Below are positions 16,889-25,269 of a stretch of 39,654 nucleotides of DNA, one piece after another. The notes beneath the pieces are model-generated. The model did not search any database. It was not told the DNA's origin and saw only the letters and a list, made by a program, of their open reading frames with translations. Where the stretch lies: positions 1-39,654 of the forward strand of contig DUQK01000034.1 in the NCBI GenBank assembly GCA_012837835.1, written 5' to 3'. The stretch comes from Christensenellaceae bacterium (GTDB lineage: Bacteria > Bacillota > Clostridia > Christensenellales > Aristaeellaceae). Numbering within the stretch: position 1 is the stretch's first letter; every line of letters begins with the position of its first letter. Position numbers and translations under genes: made by a program.

Positions 16889-18586
16889 TTAACTATCAGC
16901 TTTTTCGCTATTTTCAGCGGGTGTTTTTGTTACCGGTTTTTTAGCCGAAGCAGCTTTCTTTTCCGGAGCTGCAGCTGCAGTAGTTTTTTTAGCTGCCGCA
17001 GTTTTTGTAACAGGCTCTGCCTTTTTTTTCTCTACTTCCGCTTTTGCCTCTACTTTTGTTGTAGGCTTTTTAACAGAAGCTTCCTTGGCTTGCGCAACAC
17101 TTTTCGCCTTTTCTGCTTTCGGTTTTACATTAGGGGTTTCCTTCTTATCTTCATTTAATAGCATGTTGTAAATATCAAGATATTTTTTTGCTGATACCTT
17201 CCAAGAATAGTCGGCTGTCATGCCGCGCTGCTGCAAAATACGCCATACGTCCTTTTTATTCCAATAATAATGGAGCGCTCTTTGGATAGTATGCAGCATA
17301 TCATGCGCATTATAGTTGAAGAAGGAGAAACCATTACCATCGTTCGTATACTCATTATAACTAAGCACGGTATCACGAAGACCGCCTGTTTCCCTAACCA
17401 CAGGTATAGTACCATAGCGCAATGCTATCATTTGGCTTAAGCCGCAAGGCTCAAACTGAGAGGGCATAAGGAATAGGTCGCTACCTGCGTAGATTTGATG
17501 TGCAAGCGGATTATCCATCACAAAGCGTGCAGCTACCCTGCCGGGATAGTTCTGCTCCGCCCAGCTGAACAGGTTTACATACCTAGAATCGCCCATGCCA
17601 AGGCATACAAGCTGCACGTCCTCGCGCATTATATCGCCTATTACGTAGTCTACTAAGTCCAAGCCTTTTTGGTTGCTAAGCCTGCCTACCATGCCAATGA
17701 TAGGCACTTCGGGACGGACATCCAGATTGAGCTGTGTTTGAAGAGCGCGTTTACATATAGCCTTGCCACTCAAATCATCGCTTGAATACTTTGCGGCGAT
17801 ATACTTATCATTAGCGGGATCATATACATCTACATCTATTCCGTTAAGCACGCCGGATAGACGGTTACTTTTCGCGCGAAGCAAACCGTCCAAGCGCTCA
17901 CCGTAGTAGGCTGTCTGAATCTCTTCAGCGTACGAAGGGCTAACTGTAGTTACCTCATCCGCATATACTATACCAGCTTTTAAGTAGTTGGCGGCGCCAT
18001 AGCATTCAAGCTTATCATCGGTAAAAAGGCTATCTCCAAGGCCAAGCACATCCTGCACATCTTTTATGCCGAACACACCCTGATATTGCAGGTTGTGTAT
18101 GGTCATAACTGTTTTGATACCGCTGTAAGCGGGCAGATGAGCGTATTGTATGTTAAGCAGTGCAAGCACCATGCCTGCCTGCCAGTCATGAGCATGCAGT
18201 ATGTCCGGCTTGAAACCGATTAAAGGAAGGCTGTTTAGTACCCCGCGGCTGAAGAACGCAAAGCGCTCATACTCATCGCCGCCCATTCCGTAGGTATAGT
18301 TTCTTCCGAAATAGTAGCGATTGTCCACAAAGTAATATATTACGCCGTCCTGACGCAGTTCATCTATGCCGCAATACTGCTTACGCCAACCGAGTTCAAC
18401 CTCAAAATCAACGAGATGAGCCATATTATTTGAATACTTTTCGGATATTGAAGTGTATTTAGGTATCATTACACGCACATCGTGCCCTTGAGATGCCAGC
18501 ACCTTTGATAATGCACCAACAACGTCTGCCAAACCGCCCGTTTTAATAAACGGTACGCACTCTGACGCAACGAAAAGAATTTTCAT
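16889..18586 (-). CDS. glgA: Glycogen synthase (ADP-glucose, GT5) with an Ala/Lys-rich tail
   Basis: 565 residues. The ATG at 18586 (MKILFVASE) has AAGGAG nine bases upstream; the longer frame from 18640 has no support. Family motifs: FIKTGGLADVVGALSKVLA (ADP-glucose-binding loop), HAHDWQAGM, GMVGRLSNQKGLDLV and MPSQFEPCGLSQMIALRYGTIPVVRETGGL. The catalytic protein ends near residue 480 (YLDIYNMLL). About 85 more residues follow, made almost only of Ala, Lys, Pro, Glu, Thr and Val (for example KKTTAAAAPEKKAASAKKP), like histone H1 tails. That tail is not usual in GlgA. Last gene of glgB-C-D-A; adds glucose from ADP-glucose to growing alpha-1,4 chains. Confidence 0.94.
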   Translation of the reverse strand: MKILFVASECVPFIKTGGLADVVGALSKVLASQGHDVRVMIPKYTSISEKYSNNMAHLVDFEVELGWRKQYCGIDELRQDGVIYYFVDNRYYFGRNYTYGMGGDEYERFAFFSRGVLNSLPLIGFKPDILHAHDWQAGMVLALLNIQYAHLPAYSGIKTVMTIHNLQYQGVFGIKDVQDVLGLGDSLFTDDKLECYGAANYLKAGIVYADEVTTVSPSYAEEIQTAYYGERLDGLLRAKSNRLSGVLNGIDVDVYDPANDKYIAAKYSSDDLSGKAICKRALQTQLNLDVRPEVPIIGMVGRLSNQKGLDLVDYVIGDIMREDVQLVCLGMGDSRYVNLFSWAEQNYPGRVAARFVMDNPLAHQIYAGSDLFLMPSQFEPCGLSQMIALRYGTIPVVRETGGLRDTVLSYNEYTNDGNGFSFFNYNAHDMLHTIQRALHYYWNKKDVWRILQQRGMTADYSWKVSAKKYLDIYNMLLNEDKKETPNVKPKAEKAKSVAQAKEASVKKPTTKVEAKAEVEKKKAEPVTKTAAAKKTTAAAAPEKKAASAKKPVTKTPAENSEKADS

Positions 18587-18655
18587 TACAAAACACTCCT
18601 TTGAATCAAATTGATTTGCAGTAACAGCAAACAGATTCAATCTAACAAAAGCTAA

Positions 18656-19780
18656 TTAGATTGTCAAATTCTTGGGGATTACAAAGGGATAACTGGGAGT
18701 GGCAGAGAGCTTTGCATTCTCACGTACAGTAATCTGTTTATCCAGTATGCAGTTCTCTATTTGGGCACCCCTAGCGATTATGGAATCCTGCATTACTATG
18801 CAGCCCTTTATCTTGGCTCCCTTCCTTACTGTAACGCCTCTAAAGATGATTGAATCCTCAACCTCTCCCTCTATAATGCAGCCATCTGCAACCAAAGAGT
18901 TGCTGACCTTTGAATCGCTTGAGTAATGTGTAGGCATTTCATCGCGCAATTTAGTCCATACAGGGCGCTCGGGGTTAAAGAAACTCTTCCTCATTTCAGG
19001 TTCAAGCGCTGCCATATTCGCGTTATAGTAGGCCCCAACTGTATCAATATAGAAGGGTTTAGAAGCAAGTTCATAGCCCATTATCTTCGTATAGCCCCGT
19101 GCAAGTGATTTAACAAGCATCTCCCTTGTGAAGTGGTGCAGACCCTGTGAGGTGGCTCTATCAACCATATCTATAAGTAATTCTCTTCTCATAAGGAATA
19201 CGCCTATATAGGTGTTTCCATACCTTGGGAGCGAGGGGTCTACTTCTATATTGTTAACTACCCCTGCATCGTCTAAATCCAGATACCTTCCGGTGCCGTG
19301 TCTGCGGACATCCCTATCCTTAGTATAGGCAAGCGTTATATCCGAGTTATTATCAAGGTGGAATTTTAGCATATCTTCATAGTACAAAGAGTACAAGAAA
19401 GAGCTTTCAGAAACCGCCATATAGCGTTCTTCGTTTCTTCTTAGGAAGTTCATATTGCTCTTGAGCGCGTCAAGAAGACCTGTGTAGCTATTACTGGAAT
19501 CGGTGGTTGCAAAGGGCGGAAGAAGCGTCATTCCGCTGCGCTTGCCGTGTAAATCCCACTCCCTACCGGATCCGATTTGGTCAAGCAAGCTTTGGTAGTT
19601 ACTCTGTAATATTATGCCGATATTTTTTATACCGCTGTTTACCATATTGCTGAGCAAAAAGTCTATCAGACGGTAGCGTCCAAGGACAGGCAGCGCAGCT
19701 ACCGAGCGCATTACTGTAAGTTCTCTTAGACGGTCGGTTTTTTCGCCTGTATATATAAGGCCGGCTAGATTTTTTTTCAT
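18656..19780 (-). CDS. glgD: GlgD, non-catalytic partner of ADP-glucose pyrophosphorylase
   Basis: 374 residues from ATG 19780 with GGGGG upstream, inside the end of glgC; an ORF start at 19819 lies further into glgC. It is a nucleotidyltransferase homologue with a left-handed helix C-terminus (SNSLVADGCIIEGEVEDSIIFRG). The pyrophosphorylase signature GGxGSRLxxLT of GlgC is replaced by TGEKTDRLRELT, the mark of GlgD. In Bacillota GlgD forms heterotetramers with GlgC and raises its activity. Confidence 0.92.
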   Translation of the reverse strand: MKKNLAGLIYTGEKTDRLRELTVMRSVAALPVLGRYRLIDFLLSNMVNSGIKNIGIILQSNYQSLLDQIGSGREWDLHGKRSGMTLLPPFATTDSSNSYTGLLDALKSNMNFLRRNEERYMAVSESSFLYSLYYEDMLKFHLDNNSDITLAYTKDRDVRRHGTGRYLDLDDAGVVNNIEVDPSLPRYGNTYIGVFLMRRELLIDMVDRATSQGLHHFTREMLVKSLARGYTKIMGYELASKPFYIDTVGAYYNANMAALEPEMRKSFFNPERPVWTKLRDEMPTHYSSDSKVSNSLVADGCIIEGEVEDSIIFRGVTVRKGAKIKGCIVMQDSIIARGAQIENCILDKQITVRENAKLSATPSYPFVIPKNLTI

Positions 19781-19790
19781 GGTGTACCCC

Positions 19791-20963
19791 CTATTTCCCT
19801 TCTTGTGCGCCGGGTGCAACTTTATGCCCCTGCGGAATTACAGTATTATTGCCAATTACGGCTATTTCCGCATCTTTTTCGCCTATAACGGCATCAGCTT
19901 CAATTACGCTATTTTCACCGATTATGGCTTTGTTTAGAACCGCCCCTGAGCGCACTATGGCACCGGGCATCAATACGCTGTCGTAAATCTTTGCGCCTTC
20001 TTCTACTATTACACCGCCTGATAGCACGGAGTTTTCAACAATACCATTTACATCGCTTCCCTCGGCAACAAGGCTATTTGATACCTCTGCTTTTTCGCCT
20101 AGATAGCCGGGCGGTCTTCCTACATTACGGGCATATATGCGCCATTTTCTATCATGCAGGTTTATAGGCGGCGGGTCCTTTAAGAGGTCCATATTAGCTT
20201 CCCAAAGGCTGTCTATAGTGCCTACGTCCATCCAATATCCATCGAATGTATAGGCAACTAATTTTTCGTTCTGAGAAAGCATATTAGGGATTATGTTCCT
20301 TCCAAAATCATTGTTGGAGTTAGGGTCATTCTCATCAGCAATAAGGTGGCTGCGAAGTTTTTCCCAAGTAAATACATACACGCCCATGCTGGCATTATTA
20401 CTCTTAGCATTGGCAGGTTTTTCTTCAAATTCGGTTATTACGCCGTTTTCATCGGTGTTCATTATACCAAAGCGATGAGTTTCTTCCCAAGGTACCTGGC
20501 GAACAGCTATAGTTGCCGTAGCTTCCTGCTCAATATGGTACGCGAGCATTTCGGAATAATCCATCTTGTAGATATGGTCGCCCGATAGCACCAGAACATA
20601 GTCCGGATTGTATTGCTCAATAAACGCCATATTCTGGTAGATTGAGTTAGCCGTACCCTTGTACCACTCGCCGTCTTTACCGGTTGAATAAGGGGGAAGT
20701 ACAAATATACCTCCGGTGTTCTTGTCAAGATCCCACGGGGTGCCGGAGCCTATATAGGCATTCAATTCCAGCGGTCTATACTGCGTAAGCACACCTACCA
20801 CATCGATGCCGCTGTTTGTGCAGTTGCTCACAGGAAAGTCAATTATCCTGTACTTTCCGCCAAACGGTATCGCAGGCTTTGCGGTATGGCGGGTTAATAT
20901 TCCCAGCCTACTACCCTGACCACCTGCCAGCAGCATCGCTACACATTGTTTTTTCTGAAGCAT
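19791..20963 (-). CDS. glgC: Glucose-1-phosphate adenylyltransferase
   Basis: 390 residues, ATG with AAGGAGG upstream. The active-site loop is [16 protein letters not shown], with [45 protein letters not shown] and [10 protein letters not shown]. The C-terminus is a left-handed beta-helix ([20 protein letters not shown]). It makes ADP-glucose from glucose-1-phosphate and ATP, the committed step of glycogen synthesis. glgD follows with an overlap-sized gap of ten bases; glgB precedes by 53 bases with a weak terminator between them. Confidence 0.96.
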   Translation of the reverse strand: MLQKKQCVAMLLAGGQGSRLGILTRHTAKPAIPFGGKYRIIDFPVSNCTNSGIDVVGVLTQYRPLELNAYIGSGTPWDLDKNTGGIFVLPPYSTGKDGEWYKGTANSIYQNMAFIEQYNPDYVLVLSGDHIYKMDYSEMLAYHIEQEATATIAVRQVPWEETHRFGIMNTDENGVITEFEEKPANAKSNNASMGVYVFTWEKLRSHLIADENDPNSNNDFGRNIIPNMLSQNEKLVAYTFDGYWMDVGTIDSLWEANMDLLKDPPPINLHDRKWRIYARNVGRPPGYLGEKAEVSNSLVAEGSDVNGIVENSVLSGGVIVEEGAKIYDSVLMPGAIVRSGAVLNKAIIGENSVIEADAVIGEKDAEIAVIGNNTVIPQGHKVAPGAQEGK

Positions 20964-20984
20964 TGCCTTTCCTCCTTGTAGTGT

Positions 20985-21012
20985 AAAAAATTAAAGCTGC
21001 TCAAAGCAGCAA
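20985..21012 (-). terminator. Weak intrinsic terminator after glgB
   Basis: GCTGCT (20996-21001) and AGCAGC (21005-21010) form a six-base stem with a three-base loop, followed on the minus strand by TTTAATTTTTT. Since glgC follows directly, it may lower, not stop, expression of the downstream genes. Confidence 0.55.
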
Positions 21013-21016
21013 TAGG

Positions 21017-23020
21017 TTATGAGGTTATATCTTGTTCCAAATCGTCAAGCTTGGGTACAGAATCCTCTTTTTCTTCTTTAGGAATTCTGTCGTATGCAAA
21101 ATATACTGTCGCAAGCGGTGGAACTGTAATAAGTGCGGAATATTCCCTGCCGTTCCAAGGAATATCCTCTACGGATATTAGGTTGAAATTCTGTTTATCT
21201 GAACCGCCATATTCAACAAGGTCGGTATTGAATACTTCCCTTATGCTGCCATCATCAGGAACGCCAAAGCGATACTCCTCTATATACTGCGGTGTGAAAT
21301 TTGAAAGGCAGATAAGTGTTTCGCCCTTCATATTCATACGCATGAATATTACAACGCTGTTGTTATTATCGTCCGCAACCAGCCATTCAAAACCGTCCCA
21401 ACTGTCGTCAATTTCCCAGAGCATACTATGCCTGCGGTAGAAATGGTTGAGATGCTTTACACATTTTTGCAATTCCGGGTGGCGCTCGTAAACTAGAAGA
21501 AACCAATCTAGGGGACGTTTTTCATCCCATTCGATAAATTGACCGAACTCCCCGCCCATGAACAGCAGTTTTTTTCCGGGATGCGCCATCTTATAGCCAT
21601 ATAACGCCCTAAGCCCCGCAAATTTACGCCACATATCGCCGGGTTGTTTATCTAGCATACTCTTTTTGCCGTGAACTACTTCATCGTGCGAGAACGGTAA
21701 CACATAGTTTTCGCTGAAAGCATAGAAGAAAGAAAATGTAAGCTTGTCATGATGCCACTTGCGGTACACAGGGTCTAGCTTTATGTAGCTTAGCATGTCG
21801 TTCATCCAGCCCATGTTCCACTTGAAGCCAAAACCCAGTCCTCCAAGGTAGGTAGGTCTTGTTACCAATGGATAAGCGGAGGATTCCTCAGCAATAGTCA
21901 TAACGCCGGGGAAATCGTTGTATACGGTTTCGTTTAGGCGGCGCATAAAGGCTATAGCCTCAATATTTACATTGTTGCCGTATTCATTGGGAAGCCACTC
22001 ATCATCATCACGGCAAAAATCGTGGTAGAGCATACTGCTAACCGCATCGCAGCGTATGCCGTCTATATGATAATATTCAAACCAGAAACAGGCATTTGAA
22101 AGCAGGAAAGAGCATACCTCTCCCCTTGCAAAGTCAAACATCATAGTGCCCCACTGCTGCATATCGGAGCGGCGAGGGTCCTCATGCTCATAACAGGGCG
22201 TGCCGTCAAAGCGGCGAAGCCCTACTTCGTCACGCGGGAAATGCGCGGGAACCCAATCTAAAATAACGCCTATACCGGCTTGGTGAAGCATATCAACAAA
22301 GCGCATAAATTCTTTAGGAGTACCGAATCTTGAAGTGGGCGAATAAAAGCCCGTAACCTGATAGCCCCAAGACATATCAAGCGGGTGCTCCATAACTGGC
22401 AAAAGCTCAACGTGAGTATAGCCCATTTCCTTTATATAAGGTATAAGCTGCTCGGCAATCTCTATATAAGACAGCATTTCGCCATCTTCACTAAGCCTCC
22501 AAGAGCCAAGATGAAGTTCGTATATGTTTATAGGGCTGCGATAAGCGTTCCAATTTCTGCGGTGATTTAGCCATTTCTGGTCGCCCCATTTATAGCCGTC
22601 CAAATCGTATAAAAGGCTGGCATTATTGGGTCTGAGCTCAGTTGCAAACGCATAAGGATCTGCCTTTAATCGCCAATGATTATCCTCGCCCAAGATGGCA
22701 TATTTATAGCTGCGCAATTTTTCCTTTGCACCTTCATAGTTGTATTTTCCCTCATCGCTGAGCGGATCAAAGAGCTGGCGCTCAAGCTGCAACTCCCATA
22801 TGCCGTCATAGCGTTTTTTCATGGGATAGGCATCTACCTGCCAAGAGCAAAACTCTCCCGTAACTGAAACCGCCCTCGCCCGAGGAGCCCAGACGGCAAA
22901 ATTCCAGACCGGCAAATCATGGCTGATTGCAGGATGTGCACCAAGCATAGTATAAGCATGCCGGCTGCTGCCTTCATGGAACGCATCTCGCTCTTTGCGA
23001 GTAGGCGGGCGATAGAACAT
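21017..23020 (-). CDS. glgB: 1,4-alpha-glucan branching enzyme
   Basis: 667 residues; ATG with AGGAGG upstream. An N-terminal CBM48 domain (LPVWNFAVWAPRARAVSVTGEF) is followed by the GH13 barrel. Motifs: ELHLGSWR, VELLPVMEHP, GVILDWVPAHFP, HIDGIRCDAVSSM (nucleophile Asp), TIAEESSAYP (acid/base Glu) and LPFSHDEVVHGKKSM. The C-terminal beta domain is complete. It creates alpha-1,6 branches in glycogen. First gene of the operon; the promoter upstream carries a LacI-type operator candidate. Confidence 0.96.
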   Translation of the reverse strand: MFYRPPTRKERDAFHEGSSRHAYTMLGAHPAISHDLPVWNFAVWAPRARAVSVTGEFCSWQVDAYPMKKRYDGIWELQLERQLFDPLSDEGKYNYEGAKEKLRSYKYAILGEDNHWRLKADPYAFATELRPNNASLLYDLDGYKWGDQKWLNHRRNWNAYRSPINIYELHLGSWRLSEDGEMLSYIEIAEQLIPYIKEMGYTHVELLPVMEHPLDMSWGYQVTGFYSPTSRFGTPKEFMRFVDMLHQAGIGVILDWVPAHFPRDEVGLRRFDGTPCYEHEDPRRSDMQQWGTMMFDFARGEVCSFLLSNACFWFEYYHIDGIRCDAVSSMLYHDFCRDDDEWLPNEYGNNVNIEAIAFMRRLNETVYNDFPGVMTIAEESSAYPLVTRPTYLGGLGFGFKWNMGWMNDMLSYIKLDPVYRKWHHDKLTFSFFYAFSENYVLPFSHDEVVHGKKSMLDKQPGDMWRKFAGLRALYGYKMAHPGKKLLFMGGEFGQFIEWDEKRPLDWFLLVYERHPELQKCVKHLNHFYRRHSMLWEIDDSWDGFEWLVADDNNNSVVIFMRMNMKGETLICLSNFTPQYIEEYRFGVPDDGSIREVFNTDLVEYGGSDKQNFNLISVEDIPWNGREYSALITVPPLATVYFAYDRIPKEEKEDSVPKLDDLEQDITS

Positions 23021-23082
23021 TTCTGCCTCCTATATTTTTGCTTTAAATTACTCTTGAATTTATGAGCAATTTATGTGTTTTG

Positions 23083-23111
23083 AGTATAGCACAGCGGGAA
23101 CGGTTTCACAA
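23083..23111 (-). promoter_or_regulatory. glgB operon promoter with LacI-type operator candidate in the spacer
   Basis: Minus-strand TTGTGA (23106-23111), 17 bases, then TATACT (23083-23088) preceded by TGC (extended -10). The spacer begins inside an odd-symmetric palindrome, GAAAC-C-GTTCC (23097-23107), of the GAAACxGTTTC type bound by LacI-family proteins. The gene for such a protein is the next one upstream, so it may repress the glycogen genes. Confidence 0.55.
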
Positions 23112-23187
23112 TATCATAAACGGTCACCATTTGAATGAGCGATTCCTATATCAAAACATGAGTATTCACAAGTGATTTTGAGTGCTT

Positions 23188-24195
23188 TTATAATTTGCAT
23201 ATAGACTTACTTTCTATCCATTTAGGCTGTAGCAATACATGCTTACCTTCATGACCTTGCATACCTTCAAGCAGCAGCTCAACTGAGGTGTGTGCCATCT
23301 GTTCAGATGGCTGGCGCATGGTAGCAAGCGAGGGGATACAATAATCCGCCTGCTCAGTTCCGTCAAACCCCACTACAGACACATCACCGGGAACAGTAAA
23401 ACCCCAATCATTAAGCGCCTTCATAGCGCCTATTGCTATAATATCCGAAGACGCAAATACTGCGATAAAATCTTTCCTGCGCATAAGCAACCTACTCATT
23501 GCGGCATAGCTTGAAGGAAGGGTAAAATCGCATTCTTCGTATAGTTCCTTATCAAATACTATACCGTGTTTTTCCATACTCTCCTTAGCACCGTGAAACC
23601 TAAGACCGGTAGAGTCGCTTATAGAACCAAAATAGCCTAGAAGCGCTATCTTCCTGTGCCCAAGCTCAACCAGCCTATTGGTAACTTCCCTGCCGGCACT
23701 GAAATTATCTATAGAAACCGAGCTTATATGCTTACCATTTAAAAATTTTGCCTCTATTGAAGAAAAAACGCAAGGTATATCCAGTTCTTCAGCTTCTTTT
23801 TCGTGTCCTTCAAGTTTACTCCCAAGGAATATTACTCCTGCAAGTTTGCGTTCCCTATACAGCCTGCGTACGGTTTCAAATTCATCCGCTTTTTCATCTA
23901 TAATTTCAGTGAGAAACCTTAGTTGCTTTTCTTTACCTATATCAAGTATGCGCTCTGCAAGGTCAGTTAGGAAAATATTTCTCCGACCGCGAAGCACTAC
24001 GGCAACAAAGTCAGTCTGATGTTGTTTTAGACTGGCAGCGCTGGTGTTTTTAATATATCCGAGCTTTTCAACGGCTTTCAGCATCTTTTTTCTAGTAGCC
24101 TCACCAACATCGGGCCTATTGTTTATAGCCCGTGAAACCGTTGAAATACTTACGCCCGCTTCCCTTGCAACGTCGTTAATGGTTACTATCTTCAT
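23188..24195 (-). CDS. LacI/GalR-family transcriptional regulator
   Basis: 335 residues; ATG with AAGGAA upstream. The N-terminal helix-turn-helix (TINDVAREAGVSISTVSRAINN) and hinge helix (TSAASLKQH) are textbook. Residues 60-335 form the periplasmic-binding-like effector domain (GVIFLGSKLEGHEKEA, RLVELGHRKIALLGYFG, VSVVGFDGTEQADYCIPSLATMRQP). The effector is probably a sugar. It lies 167 bases upstream of glgB on the same strand, which suggests control of glycogen metabolism. Confidence 0.93.
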   Translation of the reverse strand: MKIVTINDVAREAGVSISTVSRAINNRPDVGEATRKKMLKAVEKLGYIKNTSAASLKQHQTDFVAVVLRGRRNIFLTDLAERILDIGKEKQLRFLTEIIDEKADEFETVRRLYRERKLAGVIFLGSKLEGHEKEAEELDIPCVFSSIEAKFLNGKHISSVSIDNFSAGREVTNRLVELGHRKIALLGYFGSISDSTGLRFHGAKESMEKHGIVFDKELYEECDFTLPSSYAAMSRLLMRRKDFIAVFASSDIIAIGAMKALNDWGFTVPGDVSVVGFDGTEQADYCIPSLATMRQPSEQMAHTSVELLLEGMQGHEGKHVLLQPKWIESKSICKL

Positions 24196-24256
24196 AAATT
24201 CCTTTCAGATACAAACATATTAAGGCGCTACTCGCCTCATTAAAAACACTGCGCTC

Positions 24257-24285
24257 ATTCTACCAAAATAAATATATATAGGCAA
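24257..24285 (-). promoter_or_regulatory. Promoter of the LacI-family regulator gene
   Basis: Minus-strand TTGCCT (24280-24285), 17 bases, TAGAAT (24257-24262). An AGGCG/CGCCT inverted repeat (24223-24237) lies downstream in the leader and could be an operator or hairpin. Confidence 0.5.
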
Positions 24286-24312
24286 GGTGGTCTTACCAAT
24301 CACTATCTACGC

Positions 24313-24341
24313 TTGTGTAAAGAATAGAAAAACAGTATAAT
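24313..24341 (+). promoter_or_regulatory. Promoter of the CHAP-GuaA-like-GNAT operon
   Basis: TTGTGT (24313-24318), 17 bases, then a perfect TATAAT (24336-24341), 22 bases before the ATG at 24364. It is divergent from the LacI-family gene. Confidence 0.6.
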
Positions 24342-24363
24342 GTGCGAGTATAGGAGGTGCTTG

Positions 24364-25260
24364 ATGAAAAAACGCTTTATTACAGGTGTTTTATTGGCTT
24401 TGTTATCATTTATAAGCCCTGCTTTGGCAAGCCCAGAAAAGCTTGAGCCAATATACCCATCACCCGAATATGTGAACCTCCTTATTGATATTGCAAATGA
24501 GGAGCTTGGCTATACAGAAAAAAACGATGGCAGCACTAAATACGGCGCTTGGTATGGCGACGCAAAGGCGGAGTGGTGTGCCGAATTTCTCTGCTGGTGC
24601 GTAAACGAGGTTGATAACCGCCACGGTACAAATCTATTAAAAGAAAAATATCCGTTATACGGCGCAACTAATATAGGACTAAACTGGTTTTTGCAAAAAG
24701 GCAGGTATGTATCAAGGACGGGTTCTGTAAACGGCTGGGGAAGCCAATGGTATATAGAAAGCCAAGAAAATATAGGACTAAACGAATATATTCCGCAACC
24801 TGGCGATTGGGCTTTTTTCTCATACACCCCATCCGGCGATACAACGCATGTTGCAATGGTGGAGCAAGTAGTTAAACGAGATGACGGCATATATATACAA
24901 GTGTTTGAGGGAAATAATCCTGATAAGGTCCAAAAAGCCCTGTATTCAATTAGCGACTGGCGCATACTGGGCTATGGAACCGTGTTTGATATTGCCGATA
25001 TTGCCATGCGAAAAGGCAATGAGGGTGATAAGGTTCGCGCACTTCAAAATAAACTTGTTGCGCTGAATCTTCTTGTAAACAACAACGTAAACGGTATATT
25101 TGACGCATCAACCGAAAATAGTATAAAACATTTTCAAATGGACAATCAGCTTTCTACTACAGGCATTGCAGATAAGGAAACCCAGCTTCTGCTAAATGCC
25201 AAATTTAAGACCGATATGAACGAAGAAAACACTTTCTGGATTGTTGAAGGCGGCTTATAG
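24364..25260 (+). CDS. Secreted CHAP-domain peptidoglycan hydrolase with PG-binding domain
   Basis: 298 residues; AGGAGG sits eight bases before the ATG at 24364. Signal peptide MKKRFITGVLLALLSFISPA, cleaved near ALA-SP. The CHAP domain (about 35-215) has the catalytic cysteine in AEWCAEFLCWC and the histidine in THVAMVEQV, with QPGDWAFFSY. The C-terminus is a PG_binding_1 domain (GNEGDKVRALQNKLVALNLL...STTGIADKETQLLLN). It is exported and most likely cleaves peptide cross-links in the cell wall. The stop codon overlaps the ribosome site of the GuaA-like gene nine bases downstream. Confidence 0.92.
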   Translation: MKKRFITGVLLALLSFISPALASPEKLEPIYPSPEYVNLLIDIANEELGYTEKNDGSTKYGAWYGDAKAEWCAEFLCWCVNEVDNRHGTNLLKEKYPLYGATNIGLNWFLQKGRYVSRTGSVNGWGSQWYIESQENIGLNEYIPQPGDWAFFSYTPSGDTTHVAMVEQVVKRDDGIYIQVFEGNNPDKVQKALYSISDWRILGYGTVFDIADIAMRKGNEGDKVRALQNKLVALNLLVNNNVNGIFDASTENSIKHFQMDNQLSTTGIADKETQLLLNAKFKTDMNEENTFWIVEGGL

Positions 25261-25269
25261 GAGGCTATT

